In this document: positions 34,515 to 44,307 of the stretch, piece by piece
How the letters are laid out: every line of letters begins with the position of its first letter
Numbering within the stretch: the stretch's first letter is position 1
NCBI GenBank assembly: GCA_903897855.1
Contig: CAIUDH010000052.1
Span: forward strand, 1-64,000
DNA: 64,000 nt
Source of the DNA: an uncultured Bacteroidota bacterium
GTDB lineage: Bacteria; Bacteroidota; Bacteroidia; UKL13-3
Direction of reading: 5' to 3'
The notes under the pieces: model-generated
Seen by the model: the letters and a program-made list of their open reading frames with translations, nothing else
The model's database searches: none
What the model was told of the DNA's origin: nothing
Position numbers and translations under genes: made by a program

Positions 34515-35996
34515 ATGACAATTATAAATAAATATTTGTTGCTTTTATTGATTCTTCCTTCGCTCAGTTTTGGGCAATCCAATGCCACGGTAAAATTAAA
34601 GTTCGCCGCCTCTCACAGCGATTCATGCACCCTCAAAATCGACAAGGTATTCATCGACGAATATAACCCAACGCTCCAAACCAAGATCGATGAAAACGAG
34701 TGCCGTTTTAAAGTTTCACTAAACAACCCGACCATTGCCAAGTTAATTTATCACCAGCAATCGATGATGCTTTTTATAGAGCCCAACGATGCCTTAGAGT
34801 TAACTCTCGCCCATGACTCACTGAATGGGATAGTTTCAATTGCTGGCCAAGGTGCCGAACAAAACAAGTTTCTGACACTTTTCTTCAAAGAATTTAACTT
34901 CGATTTTGACAACGAGAAATTAAAACAACGGATGCTTAACAGCACAGCAGATGCCTTCGAAATGAAATTGTTCGAACAACGAAAAAAACAGCTCGCCTTT
35001 TTCAACCAGCAAGACAAATCAAAATTTAGTAACGCTTTCAATACTTACCTTGAACAAACCATACGATATCATTATTTTGGATCCCTACTTTCTTACCCCA
35101 TCACCAACGCCAACCAATCGTCGACCCTACTTACCGTGACTGCTTTGCCAGAAGTGATGCTTGATAAAATGAACTCGAATTTAATTACCGACAACGCTTT
35201 AAGCTGCCTCACATACCGAGATTTCATCACAAGCTATATCATCTATTATACCTCAAAAGCCAATGGATTCAACAAGTTCACTGATTATAACACGAGCATG
35301 CAGCGCAAAGTGCTTTATGCAAAATCAAATCTTACCCCGAAAACACTAACATGGTATATCGCTAACTTCTTAAACGCCGACTGTGATAAAGTAGCACCTT
35401 ACACCGTGAAAGCAATTTATAGAGAGCTCAGTACATTAGAACATGGAGGCACCTACACTCAATTACTAAAATTAAAATGTGAAGCGCGCATCAAGGCAAA
35501 AGAATTGCCTGCGAAAAAAAATGAGGAACAAAACAAAAAGCAAAAAACCCATGAGACTACATCAAAAAACCCCTTCGAAGGCATCAGCTTAAAAGACCTC
35601 AAAGGCAACGCGTTTAATCCTCAAGATATTAAAGGCAAAGTAGTGTTTGTCGATTTTTGGGCTAGCTGGTGCGGACCTTGTCGTCAAGAATTTCCCTACT
35701 CCAAACAACTGCATGAACGCTTTACAGAGAAACAACTAAAAAATGTGGTGTTCATGTATATTTCGGTTGATGGCAATGATGATGCTTGGAAGAAAGCGGT
35801 GGAGAGTATTGGTATGGAAGGCTTATTGCTTATTTCGCCCGGCGACTGGAGCTCGCCTATCGTTAAATATTTTGGGATAAACAGTATACCCCATTATATG
35901 CTCATCGACAAAAACGGGGAAATAAGTAATAGAGAAGCCCCTCGCCCTAGTTCAGGCGATTTGATCTATCATGAGATTCTTAAACTTCTAAACTAA
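34515..35996 (+). CDS. TlpA-like thioredoxin-fold thiol-disulfide protein
   Basis: A 493-residue exported protein: signal peptide MTIINKYLLLLLILPSLSFGQ, an N-terminal beta domain resembling DUF4369 (about 22-120), a helical middle with a Lys/Gln-rich stretch near 330-350, and a C-terminal TlpA/AhpC-TSA thioredoxin domain (about 355-493) with the redox motif W385-CGPC-R and cis-Pro in SIPHYMLID. Such periplasmic proteins reduce or exchange disulfides in exported proteins or apocytochromes. It begins the stretch of exported-protein genes running to 53 kb and lies 21 bases before the next gene on the same strand. Confidence 0.9.
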   Translation: MTIINKYLLLLLILPSLSFGQSNATVKLKFAASHSDSCTLKIDKVFIDEYNPTLQTKIDENECRFKVSLNNPTIAKLIYHQQSMMLFIEPNDALELTLAHDSLNGIVSIAGQGAEQNKFLTLFFKEFNFDFDNEKLKQRMLNSTADAFEMKLFEQRKKQLAFFNQQDKSKFSNAFNTYLEQTIRYHYFGSLLSYPITNANQSSTLLTVTALPEVMLDKMNSNLITDNALSCLTYRDFITSYIIYYTSKANGFNKFTDYNTSMQRKVLYAKSNLTPKTLTWYIANFLNADCDKVAPYTVKAIYRELSTLEHGGTYTQLLKLKCEARIKAKELPAKKNEEQNKKQKTHETTSKNPFEGISLKDLKGNAFNPQDIKGKVVFVDFWASWCGPCRQEFPYSKQLHERFTEKQLKNVVFMYISVDGNDDAWKKAVESIGMEGLLLISPGDWSSPIVKYFGINSIPHYMLIDKNGEISNREAPRPSSGDLIYHEILKLLN

Positions 35997-36017
35997 TTCT
36001 AACTTCTTTCGTACCGC

Positions 36018-37046
36018 ATGAAAAAATTTACCATCCTGCTTTTTATGTTGTCGAAACTTCTTGCTGCCCAAAATTTATCATGGACCAACATCGACTTAAA
36101 AATAAATACCAATATAAGAGGCCTCTCCGTAGTCAATGATAAGATTGTATGGGTGAGTGGCAGCAACGGCTGGACAGGGCGAAGCATGAATGGTGGAAAG
36201 AACTGGACTATGAACCAAGTAAATGGTTTTGAGAAGGCTGATTTTCGATCGCTTTATGCGTTTAATGATAAAAAAGCGATAATAGCTAATAGCGGTTCAC
36301 CAGCCCATATTCTAATGACACAGGATGGCGGCTTAAGCTGGCATAATGTATATTCCAATAACGATAGTGCCGCTTTTTTTGACGGAATCGATTTTTGGGA
36401 TGAGCATGATGGCCTCCTATATGGCGATCCCTTAAATGGGAAAATGCTACTGTTACGAACGAAAGATGGCGGACTTCATTGGCAAGAGCTCCCCGATTCG
36501 AGTAGGCCGGTGTTGATTGAAAACGAAGCCTCCTTTGCTGCCAGTGGAACCGGTATTCGCTGTATAGAAAAACAAAAAATTATCCTTACAAGCGGGGGAA
36601 GCCAATCGCGATTATTTATCTCCAACAACCAAGGTGCCACCTGGGATTCGATTTCGACACCCATGATCCATGGAAGAAATAGCACCGGGGTTTTTTCGGT
36701 GGCCTATAAAAAACCTAATCAACTAATTATTGTTGGAGGCGACTTTTTACATGATACCTCAAAAATAAATCATGTCTTCTATTCAACCGATGGTGGCCAA
36801 CATTGGCTAAGGCCTGAGGTGCCCACTGGTGGTTATCGTGAATGTGTGGAATACATCAACAAAAAAACATTCCTGGCTACCGGCCCTTTCGGAACCGATG
36901 TTTCTTATGATAATGGAAAGAATTGGGCACCGTTATCCGACGAAAAATTCTTTCACGTGATACGAAAAGCGAGAAAAGGGACCTTGATGATGGCCGCTGG
37001 CAGAGGGAAGGTGAGTATCCTAAAATCCAAGAGTTTATTCCCTTAA
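36018..37046 (+). CDS. YCF48/BNR-type beta-propeller protein, secreted
   Basis: A 342-residue exported protein. Signal peptide MKKFTILLFMLSKLLAAQ is followed by repeats with the core xxDGGxxW or xNxGKxW: SMNGGKNWTMN, TQDGGLSWHNV, TKDGGLHWQEL, SNNQGATWDSI, STDGGQHWLRP and SYDNGKNWAPL, typical of YCF48/BNR seven-bladed propellers. No sorting domain is present, so it should remain periplasmic or be a lipid-free outer-surface protein. YCF48/HCF136-like propellers often act as assembly factors. The substrate is unknown; it is often annotated as an oxidoreductase without grounds. It follows the TlpA-like gene by 21 bases. Confidence 0.85.
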   Translation: MKKFTILLFMLSKLLAAQNLSWTNIDLKINTNIRGLSVVNDKIVWVSGSNGWTGRSMNGGKNWTMNQVNGFEKADFRSLYAFNDKKAIIANSGSPAHILMTQDGGLSWHNVYSNNDSAAFFDGIDFWDEHDGLLYGDPLNGKMLLLRTKDGGLHWQELPDSSRPVLIENEASFAASGTGIRCIEKQKIILTSGGSQSRLFISNNQGATWDSISTPMIHGRNSTGVFSVAYKKPNQLIIVGGDFLHDTSKINHVFYSTDGGQHWLRPEVPTGGYRECVEYINKKTFLATGPFGTDVSYDNGKNWAPLSDEKFFHVIRKARKGTLMMAAGRGKVSILKSKSLFP

Positions 37047-37069
37047 CCCCTATAGGACTGCTACTACCC

Positions 37070-40000
37070 TTAATATTTTACAAATTTTAATGACGTAATC
37101 GTTCCATCTTCATTCAGGACATTAACAAAATACATTCCTGAGGCAAAGAGGCTCGTATTAAATTCAACTTTGTTTTGGGTTGAGGAAACTGTGATAGTAT
37201 AATCCTGAATAATATTCCCATAGATATCAGTTATTTGAAATCTTTTCCCCAAGATCGTAGCTTTACCCAAATCTAGATAAACTAAACCTGTGGTCGGGTT
37301 TGGAAACAACACTAATTCATTCGCTCTTTGATTGTCAAAATCTACTTTTAAAACGGCGATTGAACTCCATTCAAATTGACCATCATTATCAATCATCATT
37401 AATCGATAGTAAATAAATCTTTTGTTCAAGGCAGTGATGTCTTTATCGAACACATGATACTTGCTTAAAGTCATGCTATTGCCCATTGCTTTTTTAGTGT
37501 CGATATACGAGAAATTGATTCCATCTAAGGATCTATAAACATCAAAGCGGTCGGCATTGATTTCTGATGAGGTTGACCAGTGGATATATCCGTCCTTATT
37601 TTGCCTTATCGCATTGAAGTTGAGCAAGCCCACAGGCAGTAGTTGCATGCTATCCGAAATGAGCAAATATACCGTCGCATGTGCGCATAGGCCTAACGAG
37701 TCGCACACTTCATACACGAAATAGTCGGGGCCCACATATCCTGCATTTACGACATAAGTATACTTCCCGTTGGAGAGCCAGGATACCGCACCATGCAGGG
37801 GTTCTACAATTAATGTAGCTTGAGTAGTCAAAGAATAATAGGGGCCATTTAAATCGACATCATTGGTTAATACGGAATCGATAGCAGTGAAATTGGGATT
37901 GATAAGAATCAAGTCATCACCCGGTACTGGTGGCTTATTTGTTGAGCTATTGTCGATTGGATTCACATTGATAGTAATACTCGCATTTTCGCAGGCCTGA
38001 GGAGTTTCTAAGGTATCACATGCTTGGTAGGCTATCGTTATGGTTCCTGAGAAATCGGATGTAGGGGTAAATCGGAACGACCCATTCTGATCAAAACTAA
38101 AACTACCTGCCATAGCCACTGATCGTCCAAACTGATCTATCCCTGGAACCACCGCAAACGTGCCAATACGCGTTAAAGTATTGGAACTAGGGTCATAAAA
38201 CCCCTTAAACTTAACAACGTCCGCTTCACCATCTTTATCATTGGCAAGTACATTACCTTGCACTTCCGTGTTTAAAATGGTAACATAGGTATCGTTATTA
38301 GGCAATACCGAATTGTGTGTAGCAGGTGCAAATGGTAGAATTACATGAATTGACAAATTGGCTGTAGCGCAGGTACTAAACGCTGCACTATCGCATAAAA
38401 TATAATCTACTTTCGCCTCCCCTACAAACCCACTTGCAGGGGTAAATGAATAGTCGCCTGATATGGCATTCCAACTTAACGAACCGGCATTTGCAATCCA
38501 TGTTCCACTTGCATTATAGCCCCCAATAGTGGCACTTGATGTTAAGGGCGATGAAGTTAAATAATCAATAAAACCTCTGAATTTGATGGCGTCGCCTTCG
38601 GCATCAAAATCATTTGACAGAACTCGTCCAGTAACGGTTATGTCCCTGAAGGTATTATTATTATCGTTTCTAGGCAACACCGAATTATACGCAAACACAT
38701 CGAGAAGTACGGTTGCTTCACAACATAAGGAAGGGGATCCATTATCACAAACTTGATAAACAAATTCGTCGGGGCCAAAATAGCCGGCACTCGGAGTGTA
38801 TTTATAGGTTCCATTAGAACTGAGCACCAAGGTGCCATGAGAGGGGCCACTCACTGCGGTTGTATTTAACACCAAAGCATTTCCATTGATGTCGGTATCA
38901 TTGGCCAATACAGTAGTTCCATATAAAGGCATATCGGTCATGGTGTAACTATGATCATCGGTTGCAAAGGGACGGTCATTCTGTGAGCCATTTACATCTG
39001 GATTAATATCTATTCTGAAGGTCGCATTTGCACAAGCCCATGGTGTAGCATTATCACAAACCCGATAGGGCAAATTAATCCCCCCCATAAATGACGAATC
39101 GGGGACAAACAAGAAATTTCCTGATGCATATACACTCATGTTACCTGCATTCGCGATGAATGTTCCATTCTGGTCGTAGCCACTAACACTCCAAGAACCA
39201 ATTGATTTAAAAGTGGAAGAGGTCGAATCAAAGATTCCTTGAAAGAGGATTCTATTGTTTTGAGCATCGTAGTCATTCAAAAGAATATTGCCACTTACAC
39301 TTTTATTTTGATACCCTAGAAACTGATCATCATGTGGATTTACAGAATTCGCCAGCCCTGTATTTGATGCAATGACATTGATATGGAGGTATGCATCTTC
39401 ACAGGCAACAAAAACATTATTATCACATTTTTGATACGCTATATTTACAACCCCTGTAAAGGTTGAAGTAGGGGCAAATGAATACGCGCCATTGGTGCTA
39501 ATCGTAATGGTGCCGGCATCTGCCACATAATTTCCATTTAAATCAATCCCACTCACCGTGAATAGACCCGTATTCTTGTAAACCCCAATTAACGAATCGA
39601 GAAATCCTGAGAAAACAATTCCATCACCTTCAGGGTCCTGATCATTGGATAACACATTGCCACTGACTACGGTATTTCGAAGTGTACTATTATTGTCGTT
39701 ATTAGCGATGGTTATATTTATTGTATTGATATAAATATAAACTCTTGCAGTATCGCCTTTTGAAGCAACCACTGGGCATCCGCCGCCGGCATTAAGCGGC
39801 ACGTCGTTTATGATATAGTCGAACGAATCAATTCCAATTACCGATAGATACGCAGTATATTGAAGAATTCCATTTCCTAATAAGGATCGAACCCCTTTAT
39901 GCGGCATTAAAATTCCAGATGACAACGAGACAAGCAAAGACTGGTTATCGGGTTCAATATCGTTGCTTGTCAAATCCCAGTACATGGTCGAATTCATGGA

Positions 40001-43000
40001 CAAATTAATGGTATCGCTTATGGCCTCAGGTTTGTTATTGGGGAGAGCACTTACGGCAATAAAAATGTATGCCGAATCAGTTTTTGGGGGTGTTTCAAGG
40101 TCTTGAATATAATATTTAATTGAATCGGAGCCTACAAAAGTCGAAGCAGGCATATAGAACACCGCCGAACCATCGGTGGTAACAGTTCCCCCTTGGGGTG
40201 TTGGAGAAATTACTCCACTTACAAAAATATTAAGTGCCCCTTCAGGATTTAAATCATTGGTTAATGGATAATAGGTAGCAGGCTGACACTGATTGGCTAT
40301 GGCTAAATCTCTTACAGCATCAGGTGCCTGGTTGGTTACGGTAACCGAAATGAAGGCGGTATCGGCAAGGGGTAGTAATTCATCATCAAAGATTAAATAG
40401 GCAAACGAATCGACACCGGTAAAACCTGGAAATGGAGTATAATAAACACTATCGGCAACCAGACTCACACTACCATTCGAGGCCGGCCAATAATCAGGCA
40501 AGTCTACTACAGCATACACTAACCCTGTGACCGTCTTGGTGTCGTTACTAAGAGGCAATAATCCACTCATTTCCCCTGAAGGCAAGGAAAGTAAATCTCG
40601 AACGCCCAATGGAGGTGCAGGAGTTACATAAATAAAATAGGATCCCGTATCGCATAAAGTTGGCGATCCATTATCACATATTTTATATCGCAAGGTATCC
40701 CAACCAGAAAACCCTGTTGTAGGGGTATACGTTATCGTATTACCAACCAACGACTGCGCCCCATGCTTGGGTGCATTTGGAGAGGCTAGCAAGGATACCG
40801 ACAAAGTTTGTCCAGCATCAAGATCGACATCATTGCTAGCTACATTTTTCGATGTACTTACATTGGTGGTGGTGTAAGAGGTATCGTTATACACAAAAGG
40901 ATCACGATTCGGAATCGAAGCACATTTTTCATTGTAACTAATCGCATCAATATCCGGTGATCCTGCAGTTTGGGTGAGCTTCACATATTTTGTTTTTGCT
41001 GTGGGTGAAAAAGTGCTCCCTATAAAAGTATACTGACTCGAGCTCGTACTTGCCGGGGAAATTGAGTAGGTAGTCCAGGTACTGTTATTAGAACTGCCTT
41101 GCACTGTTATGGTTGCTATTGCTGCTGAGTGAGGAGCCCATCGAATGGTACACGTTTCCCCACTAGTAACCGTATCTGTTAAAGTCAAGGTTAAGGTACT
41201 AGAACCACTCATCTGCGCAGTTCCTGTTGCGCTTCCATTGGAGGCATTGGGAATGCCAATAGAGCTTGATGCATTGGTTACCGTTCCGCTAGTAGCCTGA
41301 CTCAATGCATTTCCAGCAGGATGAAGTTGAATTTCCGCATCGCTACAACCAGTGGCTGTTACAGCAATTACCACGAGGCCCGTATCACATATGCACAAAG
41401 TATTACATGCATTGTATATAATGGTATCGTTACCAACATACCCGCCATTGGGAACATATTTAAGGGTACCATCAGAGAGTACTGTGGCTGTGCCAAACGA
41501 AGGGTTGCGTGAAATACTATAACTTAAGGCAAATCCTTGTGGGTCGGAATCATTTGTCTTTTCGTTAAAAATTAAGGTCGCATTTTTGCTGCCTGTAATT
41601 GCATCTCTGTTCGCATTGGGCTTTGCATTTACACAACCGTATTTACGGTACCTCACAGCATCGGTATATACATTGAATGCCGTTGAGGTTGACGAGCTCG
41701 TTGTATAGGAGGTAAGATGAATTTTTAGGTAACGAACGGTAACACCGGAAGGGACAGTGAATCCATAATCGCGATAAACGAAACTAGACGTTGAATACGC
41801 TACATTTATCGCTTTAAAGTAGGCACTGGGAAACGAATTGGTTTCACTCAACTCAATTTTCATTAATGCATTATACCTCTTGCTACTGAGAGCCATTCTA
41901 AGCACAATACTATCGCCTACCGTTAGGTTTGAACTTGCCCCAAAATCTAAAGTTAGAATATCGCCTGTTGCATTAATTGATGCCGAGTTGACGGAATCTT
42001 TGGTGGCGGCAACGGCTGCCCCTATGGCTTTCCAGCCTCTCAATACAGAGGTGCTATCGACCACCGCAACGGCATTTCCAGAACTCAGAAACGATTCATA
42101 TTCATTGGCCAAACAGCCCTTCGCACTTGGCAATCCAATATTTACCAACACCTTTCCAGTATCACACAAGGCAGTAGGGTCGCATACTTTATAATAAAAA
42201 GAATCTCTCCCCGCCTGACCAGAGAAGGCGACAAAGGAAATTAAGCCACCACTTACAATGGAAACGTTGCCCTTGGATGGAGGCGTGATAATGGTGATGG
42301 CCGTTAATGCATCATTATTCAAATCATAATCATTGGACAATAAATTTTTGGTGCCTACTGGGCTGCATAAACTCACACTAAGCGTATCGTCGATGGCTAC
42401 AGGACGAACAGGAGAAGGCACAAAGACAGTGGCAGTGGAACTATAAGAGACCCGACCACAAGGATCAGAAACGAGGCACGTAATTTGGCAATCGGTGGGT
42501 AAAGCCACCGTATCGGGAGTGAAGGAAGTGGAGGCTGCATTGGCATTGGCAAAATGGCCACCACAACTCGACGACCATTGATAGGTAAGGGTATTCCCAA
42601 GAGGGGAAACAAAACTAACCGATACTGGTATGGCTGCTCCAGGCCCCATCGTTGAAGGCACCGAACTCGAGCTGTAGGTCGGTGTTTTATCGAGCATCGC
42701 TAAAAACGAAAAATTAAAAAACTGTCGCATGGCAGCTACATTGGCAGCTCCTGTGCCACCAATATTATGTCCGCCTTGATACATCACCAAACCGGCGGTA
42801 TCAATACCGAAGGCCCTTCCATAAAGTGTAACTGAAGCCGGCCCATTGGGAAACGCCGTTACGTTCGATTGTGTGGCATCATAACATCCAATTTTGGTTG
42901 TATTCCTCCAAGCACCTCCTGCCAATGGGATATAGATTGTTTCTGAACCCGAAAGATGTGCGGCATCTTCACTTCCCATTCGTTGAAATACCGGATCATC

Positions 43001-43792
43001 GGCAGTGGCGGCAATAGGAGCCCCATTATAGGAAGCTTGGTTAAATAAATCATTAAAAGGAGTGCTCCCTTGTCCGTGATTTGCAAAATTTACTAAGCCA
43101 GTGGTTGATAAAAAATTACACTTTTGTGCAGGAATTGCCGGATTATACATGGCCTCTATAACACTGACAGCATGGCAACCAGCCCATATCGCCCCTTTAT
43201 TGTTTCTGTTCCAATTATATAAATTACCATGTACCGCCCAGGTTGCATCGGCATGAGGCAAAACAAAAATATCATTACAGCCATTCAATAAAGAAGGAGT
43301 AATCCAATTATACGCAGAAGAGGGTATACCGGCTGAAGTAAAGAACCCAACGGCAACCGTTCCGTACTGAGGATCGATAGTCCAAAGAGGAACACTTCGA
43401 AGGGTATTCGTGATTGTTAAAGTTAATGGTGCTTGGGTATAAGTTCCAACGACCCCTTGCGTTTGCCAATAGGTAATACGTGCTGCAACGGCAGTACTAA
43501 TAAACCCTTTTGGAATAACGAACGTACCACCTTTGAATTGGGTACCCATATATGTGAAGTCAATGCCATCTCTAACTTTACCTGCGGCAATGACCCATTT
43601 AATCTCCACACGGTACGTTTTTAGCAGCTCGTAAACTAAGCCATAGGGTTTCATACCATTGCCAACCGTTTGAGGTGTGACACCCATATTGACAATAAAC
43701 GACCCCGTGGCGAGTGTTTCTGTAGTTTGTGAACCAGCCTCAAAAGAGAATAAGGCGAATAATAATGCGAATGAAAATAGACGTGATTTCAT
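37070..43792 (-). CDS. Giant T9SS adhesin-like protein with cadherin-like repeats and N-terminal amidotransferase-like domain
   Basis: A 2240-residue exported protein. A signal peptide (MKSRLFSFALLFALFSFEAGS) precedes a 340-residue domain (about 30-370) with an order of secondary elements like class I glutamine amidotransferases: the strand NDIFVLPH, a helix, GAIWAGCHAVSVIE (Cys206 at the nucleophile-elbow position) and later MYQGGHNIGGTG. Then come an Ig-like module, two galactose-binding-like beta domains (about 560-720 and 820-960), and roughly ten tandem cadherin/VCBS-like units with LxNDxDxxG motifs (for example VLSNDQDPEGDGI, VLANDTDINGNAL). The last 80 residues (ELVLFPNPTTGLVYLDL to SLKFVKY) are a T9SS type-A sorting domain. 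It is probably a surface adhesin or matrix protein; calcium binding is likely. The N-terminal assignment is inference. Confidence 0.88.
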   Translation of the reverse strand: MKSRLFSFALLFALFSFEAGSQTTETLATGSFIVNMGVTPQTVGNGMKPYGLVYELLKTYRVEIKWVIAAGKVRDGIDFTYMGTQFKGGTFVIPKGFISTAVAARITYWQTQGVVGTYTQAPLTLTITNTLRSVPLWTIDPQYGTVAVGFFTSAGIPSSAYNWITPSLLNGCNDIFVLPHADATWAVHGNLYNWNRNNKGAIWAGCHAVSVIEAMYNPAIPAQKCNFLSTTGLVNFANHGQGSTPFNDLFNQASYNGAPIAATADDPVFQRMGSEDAAHLSGSETIYIPLAGGAWRNTTKIGCYDATQSNVTAFPNGPASVTLYGRAFGIDTAGLVMYQGGHNIGGTGAANVAAMRQFFNFSFLAMLDKTPTYSSSSVPSTMGPGAAIPVSVSFVSPLGNTLTYQWSSSCGGHFANANAASTSFTPDTVALPTDCQITCLVSDPCGRVSYSSTATVFVPSPVRPVAIDDTLSVSLCSPVGTKNLLSNDYDLNNDALTAITIITPPSKGNVSIVSGGLISFVAFSGQAGRDSFYYKVCDPTALCDTGKVLVNIGLPSAKGCLANEYESFLSSGNAVAVVDSTSVLRGWKAIGAAVAATKDSVNSASINATGDILTLDFGASSNLTVGDSIVLRMALSSKRYNALMKIELSETNSFPSAYFKAINVAYSTSSFVYRDYGFTVPSGVTVRYLKIHLTSYTTSSSTSTAFNVYTDAVRYRKYGCVNAKPNANRDAITGSKNATLIFNEKTNDSDPQGFALSYSISRNPSFGTATVLSDGTLKYVPNGGYVGNDTIIYNACNTLCICDTGLVVIAVTATGCSDAEIQLHPAGNALSQATSGTVTNASSSIGIPNASNGSATGTAQMSGSSTLTLTLTDTVTSGETCTIRWAPHSAAIATITVQGSSNNSTWTTYSISPASTSSSQYTFIGSTFSPTAKTKYVKLTQTAGSPDIDAISYNEKCASIPNRDPFVYNDTSYTTTNVSTSKNVASNDVDLDAGQTLSVSLLASPNAPKHGAQSLVGNTITYTPTTGFSGWDTLRYKICDNGSPTLCDTGSYFIYVTPAPPLGVRDLLSLPSGEMSGLLPLSNDTKTVTGLVYAVVDLPDYWPASNGSVSLVADSVYYTPFPGFTGVDSFAYLIFDDELLPLADTAFISVTVTNQAPDAVRDLAIANQCQPATYYPLTNDLNPEGALNIFVSGVISPTPQGGTVTTDGSAVFYMPASTFVGSDSIKYYIQDLETPPKTDSAYIFIAVSALPNNKPEAISDTINLSMNSTMYWDLTSNDIEPDNQSLLVSLSSGILMPHKGVRSLLGNGILQYTAYLSVIGIDSFDYIINDVPLNAGGGCPVVASKGDTARVYIYINTINITIANNDNNSTLRNTVVSGNVLSNDQDPEGDGIVFSGFLDSLIGVYKNTGLFTVSGIDLNGNYVADAGTITISTNGAYSFAPTSTFTGVVNIAYQKCDNNVFVACEDAYLHINVIASNTGLANSVNPHDDQFLGYQNKSVSGNILLNDYDAQNNRILFQGIFDSTSSTFKSIGSWSVSGYDQNGTFIANAGNMSVYASGNFLFVPDSSFMGGINLPYRVCDNATPWACANATFRIDINPDVNGSQNDRPFATDDHSYTMTDMPLYGTTVLANDTDINGNALVLNTTAVSGPSHGTLVLSSNGTYKYTPSAGYFGPDEFVYQVCDNGSPSLCCEATVLLDVFAYNSVLPRNDNNNTFRDITVTGRVLSNDFDAEGDAIKFRGFIDYLTSSPLTSSATIGGYNASGTWIANAGSLSWNAISGDYSFTPASGFVGEAKVDYILCDSAAFSTCATANLSIHVILPFAPATHNSVLPNNDTYVTILNTEVQGNVLANDKDGEADVVKFKGFYDPSSNTLTRIGTFAVVPGIDQFGRSVAMAGSFSFDQNGSFRFTPTSDFSGTITIAYQACDTLETPQACENASITINVNPIDNSSTNKPPVPGDDLILINPNFTAIDSVLTNDVDLNGPYYSLTTQATLIVEPLHGAVSWLSNGKYTYVVNAGYVGPDYFVYEVCDSLGLCAHATVYLLISDSMQLLPVGLLNFNAIRQNKDGYIHWSTSSEINADRFDVYRSLDGINFSYIDTKKAMGNSMTLSKYHVFDKDITALNKRFIYYRLMMIDNDGQFEWSSIAVLKVDFDNQRANELVLFPNPTTGLVYLDLGKATILGKRFQITDIYGNIIQDYTITVSSTQNKVEFNTSLFASGMYFVNVLNEDGTITSLKFVKY

Positions 43793-44307
43793 GATAAATC
43801 TGATTAAAGATTATGGGGTATTATGAAAAAAGTTGTGTTGATCACAGTTAATGTTAATACAATACTAGAGGTAATATTTGAACTAATAAAATATATTTAA
43901 AGACTTTTTTATCTTTATTTTTCAGTGGATTTTCCACTATTTTAGACTCCGCAAAAAATAGAAAAATAGCTTTAAAAACAAACTCCGATAGGCGTTCTAA
44001 CGACGATGAGATTTTTGCAAAAGCCCATGAAGTGTTCAGTTGGACTCTAAACAAAATTAAAACGACCTCATAATGGACAATGTGTATTATTTTAGACAGG
44101 CCTTGAAACACTTTTCAGCACATGGCCCTTGTACTTAAGATGAAAAACAAAAGCCGTAAATGTAATTTTAGTTTTTATAATTGCGGCCTCTAATGAATTA
44201 TGTAATGAGTTATTGAAATCTTTCTATGACGATTCTCTTTTGCTGATTAATGATTTTTCGTTTATACTTGCATTAGTGCTTTACAAACAATTCTAAAAAA
44301 AATCAAT
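43793..44307. other. Gene-free stretch between giant T9SS gene and unidentified gene
   Basis: About 515 AT-rich bases. The only regulatory signals I see are the promoter just before 44308. A minus-strand frame at 43854-44111 has no family features and is rejected. Confidence 0.6.
44238..44270 (+). promoter_or_regulatory. Promoter of the 44308 gene
   Basis: TTTTG at 44238-44242 and TATACTTG at 44263-44270, spaced 20 bases, resemble the -33/-7 pattern. They end about 37 bases before the ATG at 44308. Confidence 0.45.

Noticed and set aside
43854-44111. 85-codon minus-strand frame in the 43.8-44.3 kb gap
   Set aside because: AT-rich, no homology signal or start context; looks like chance.
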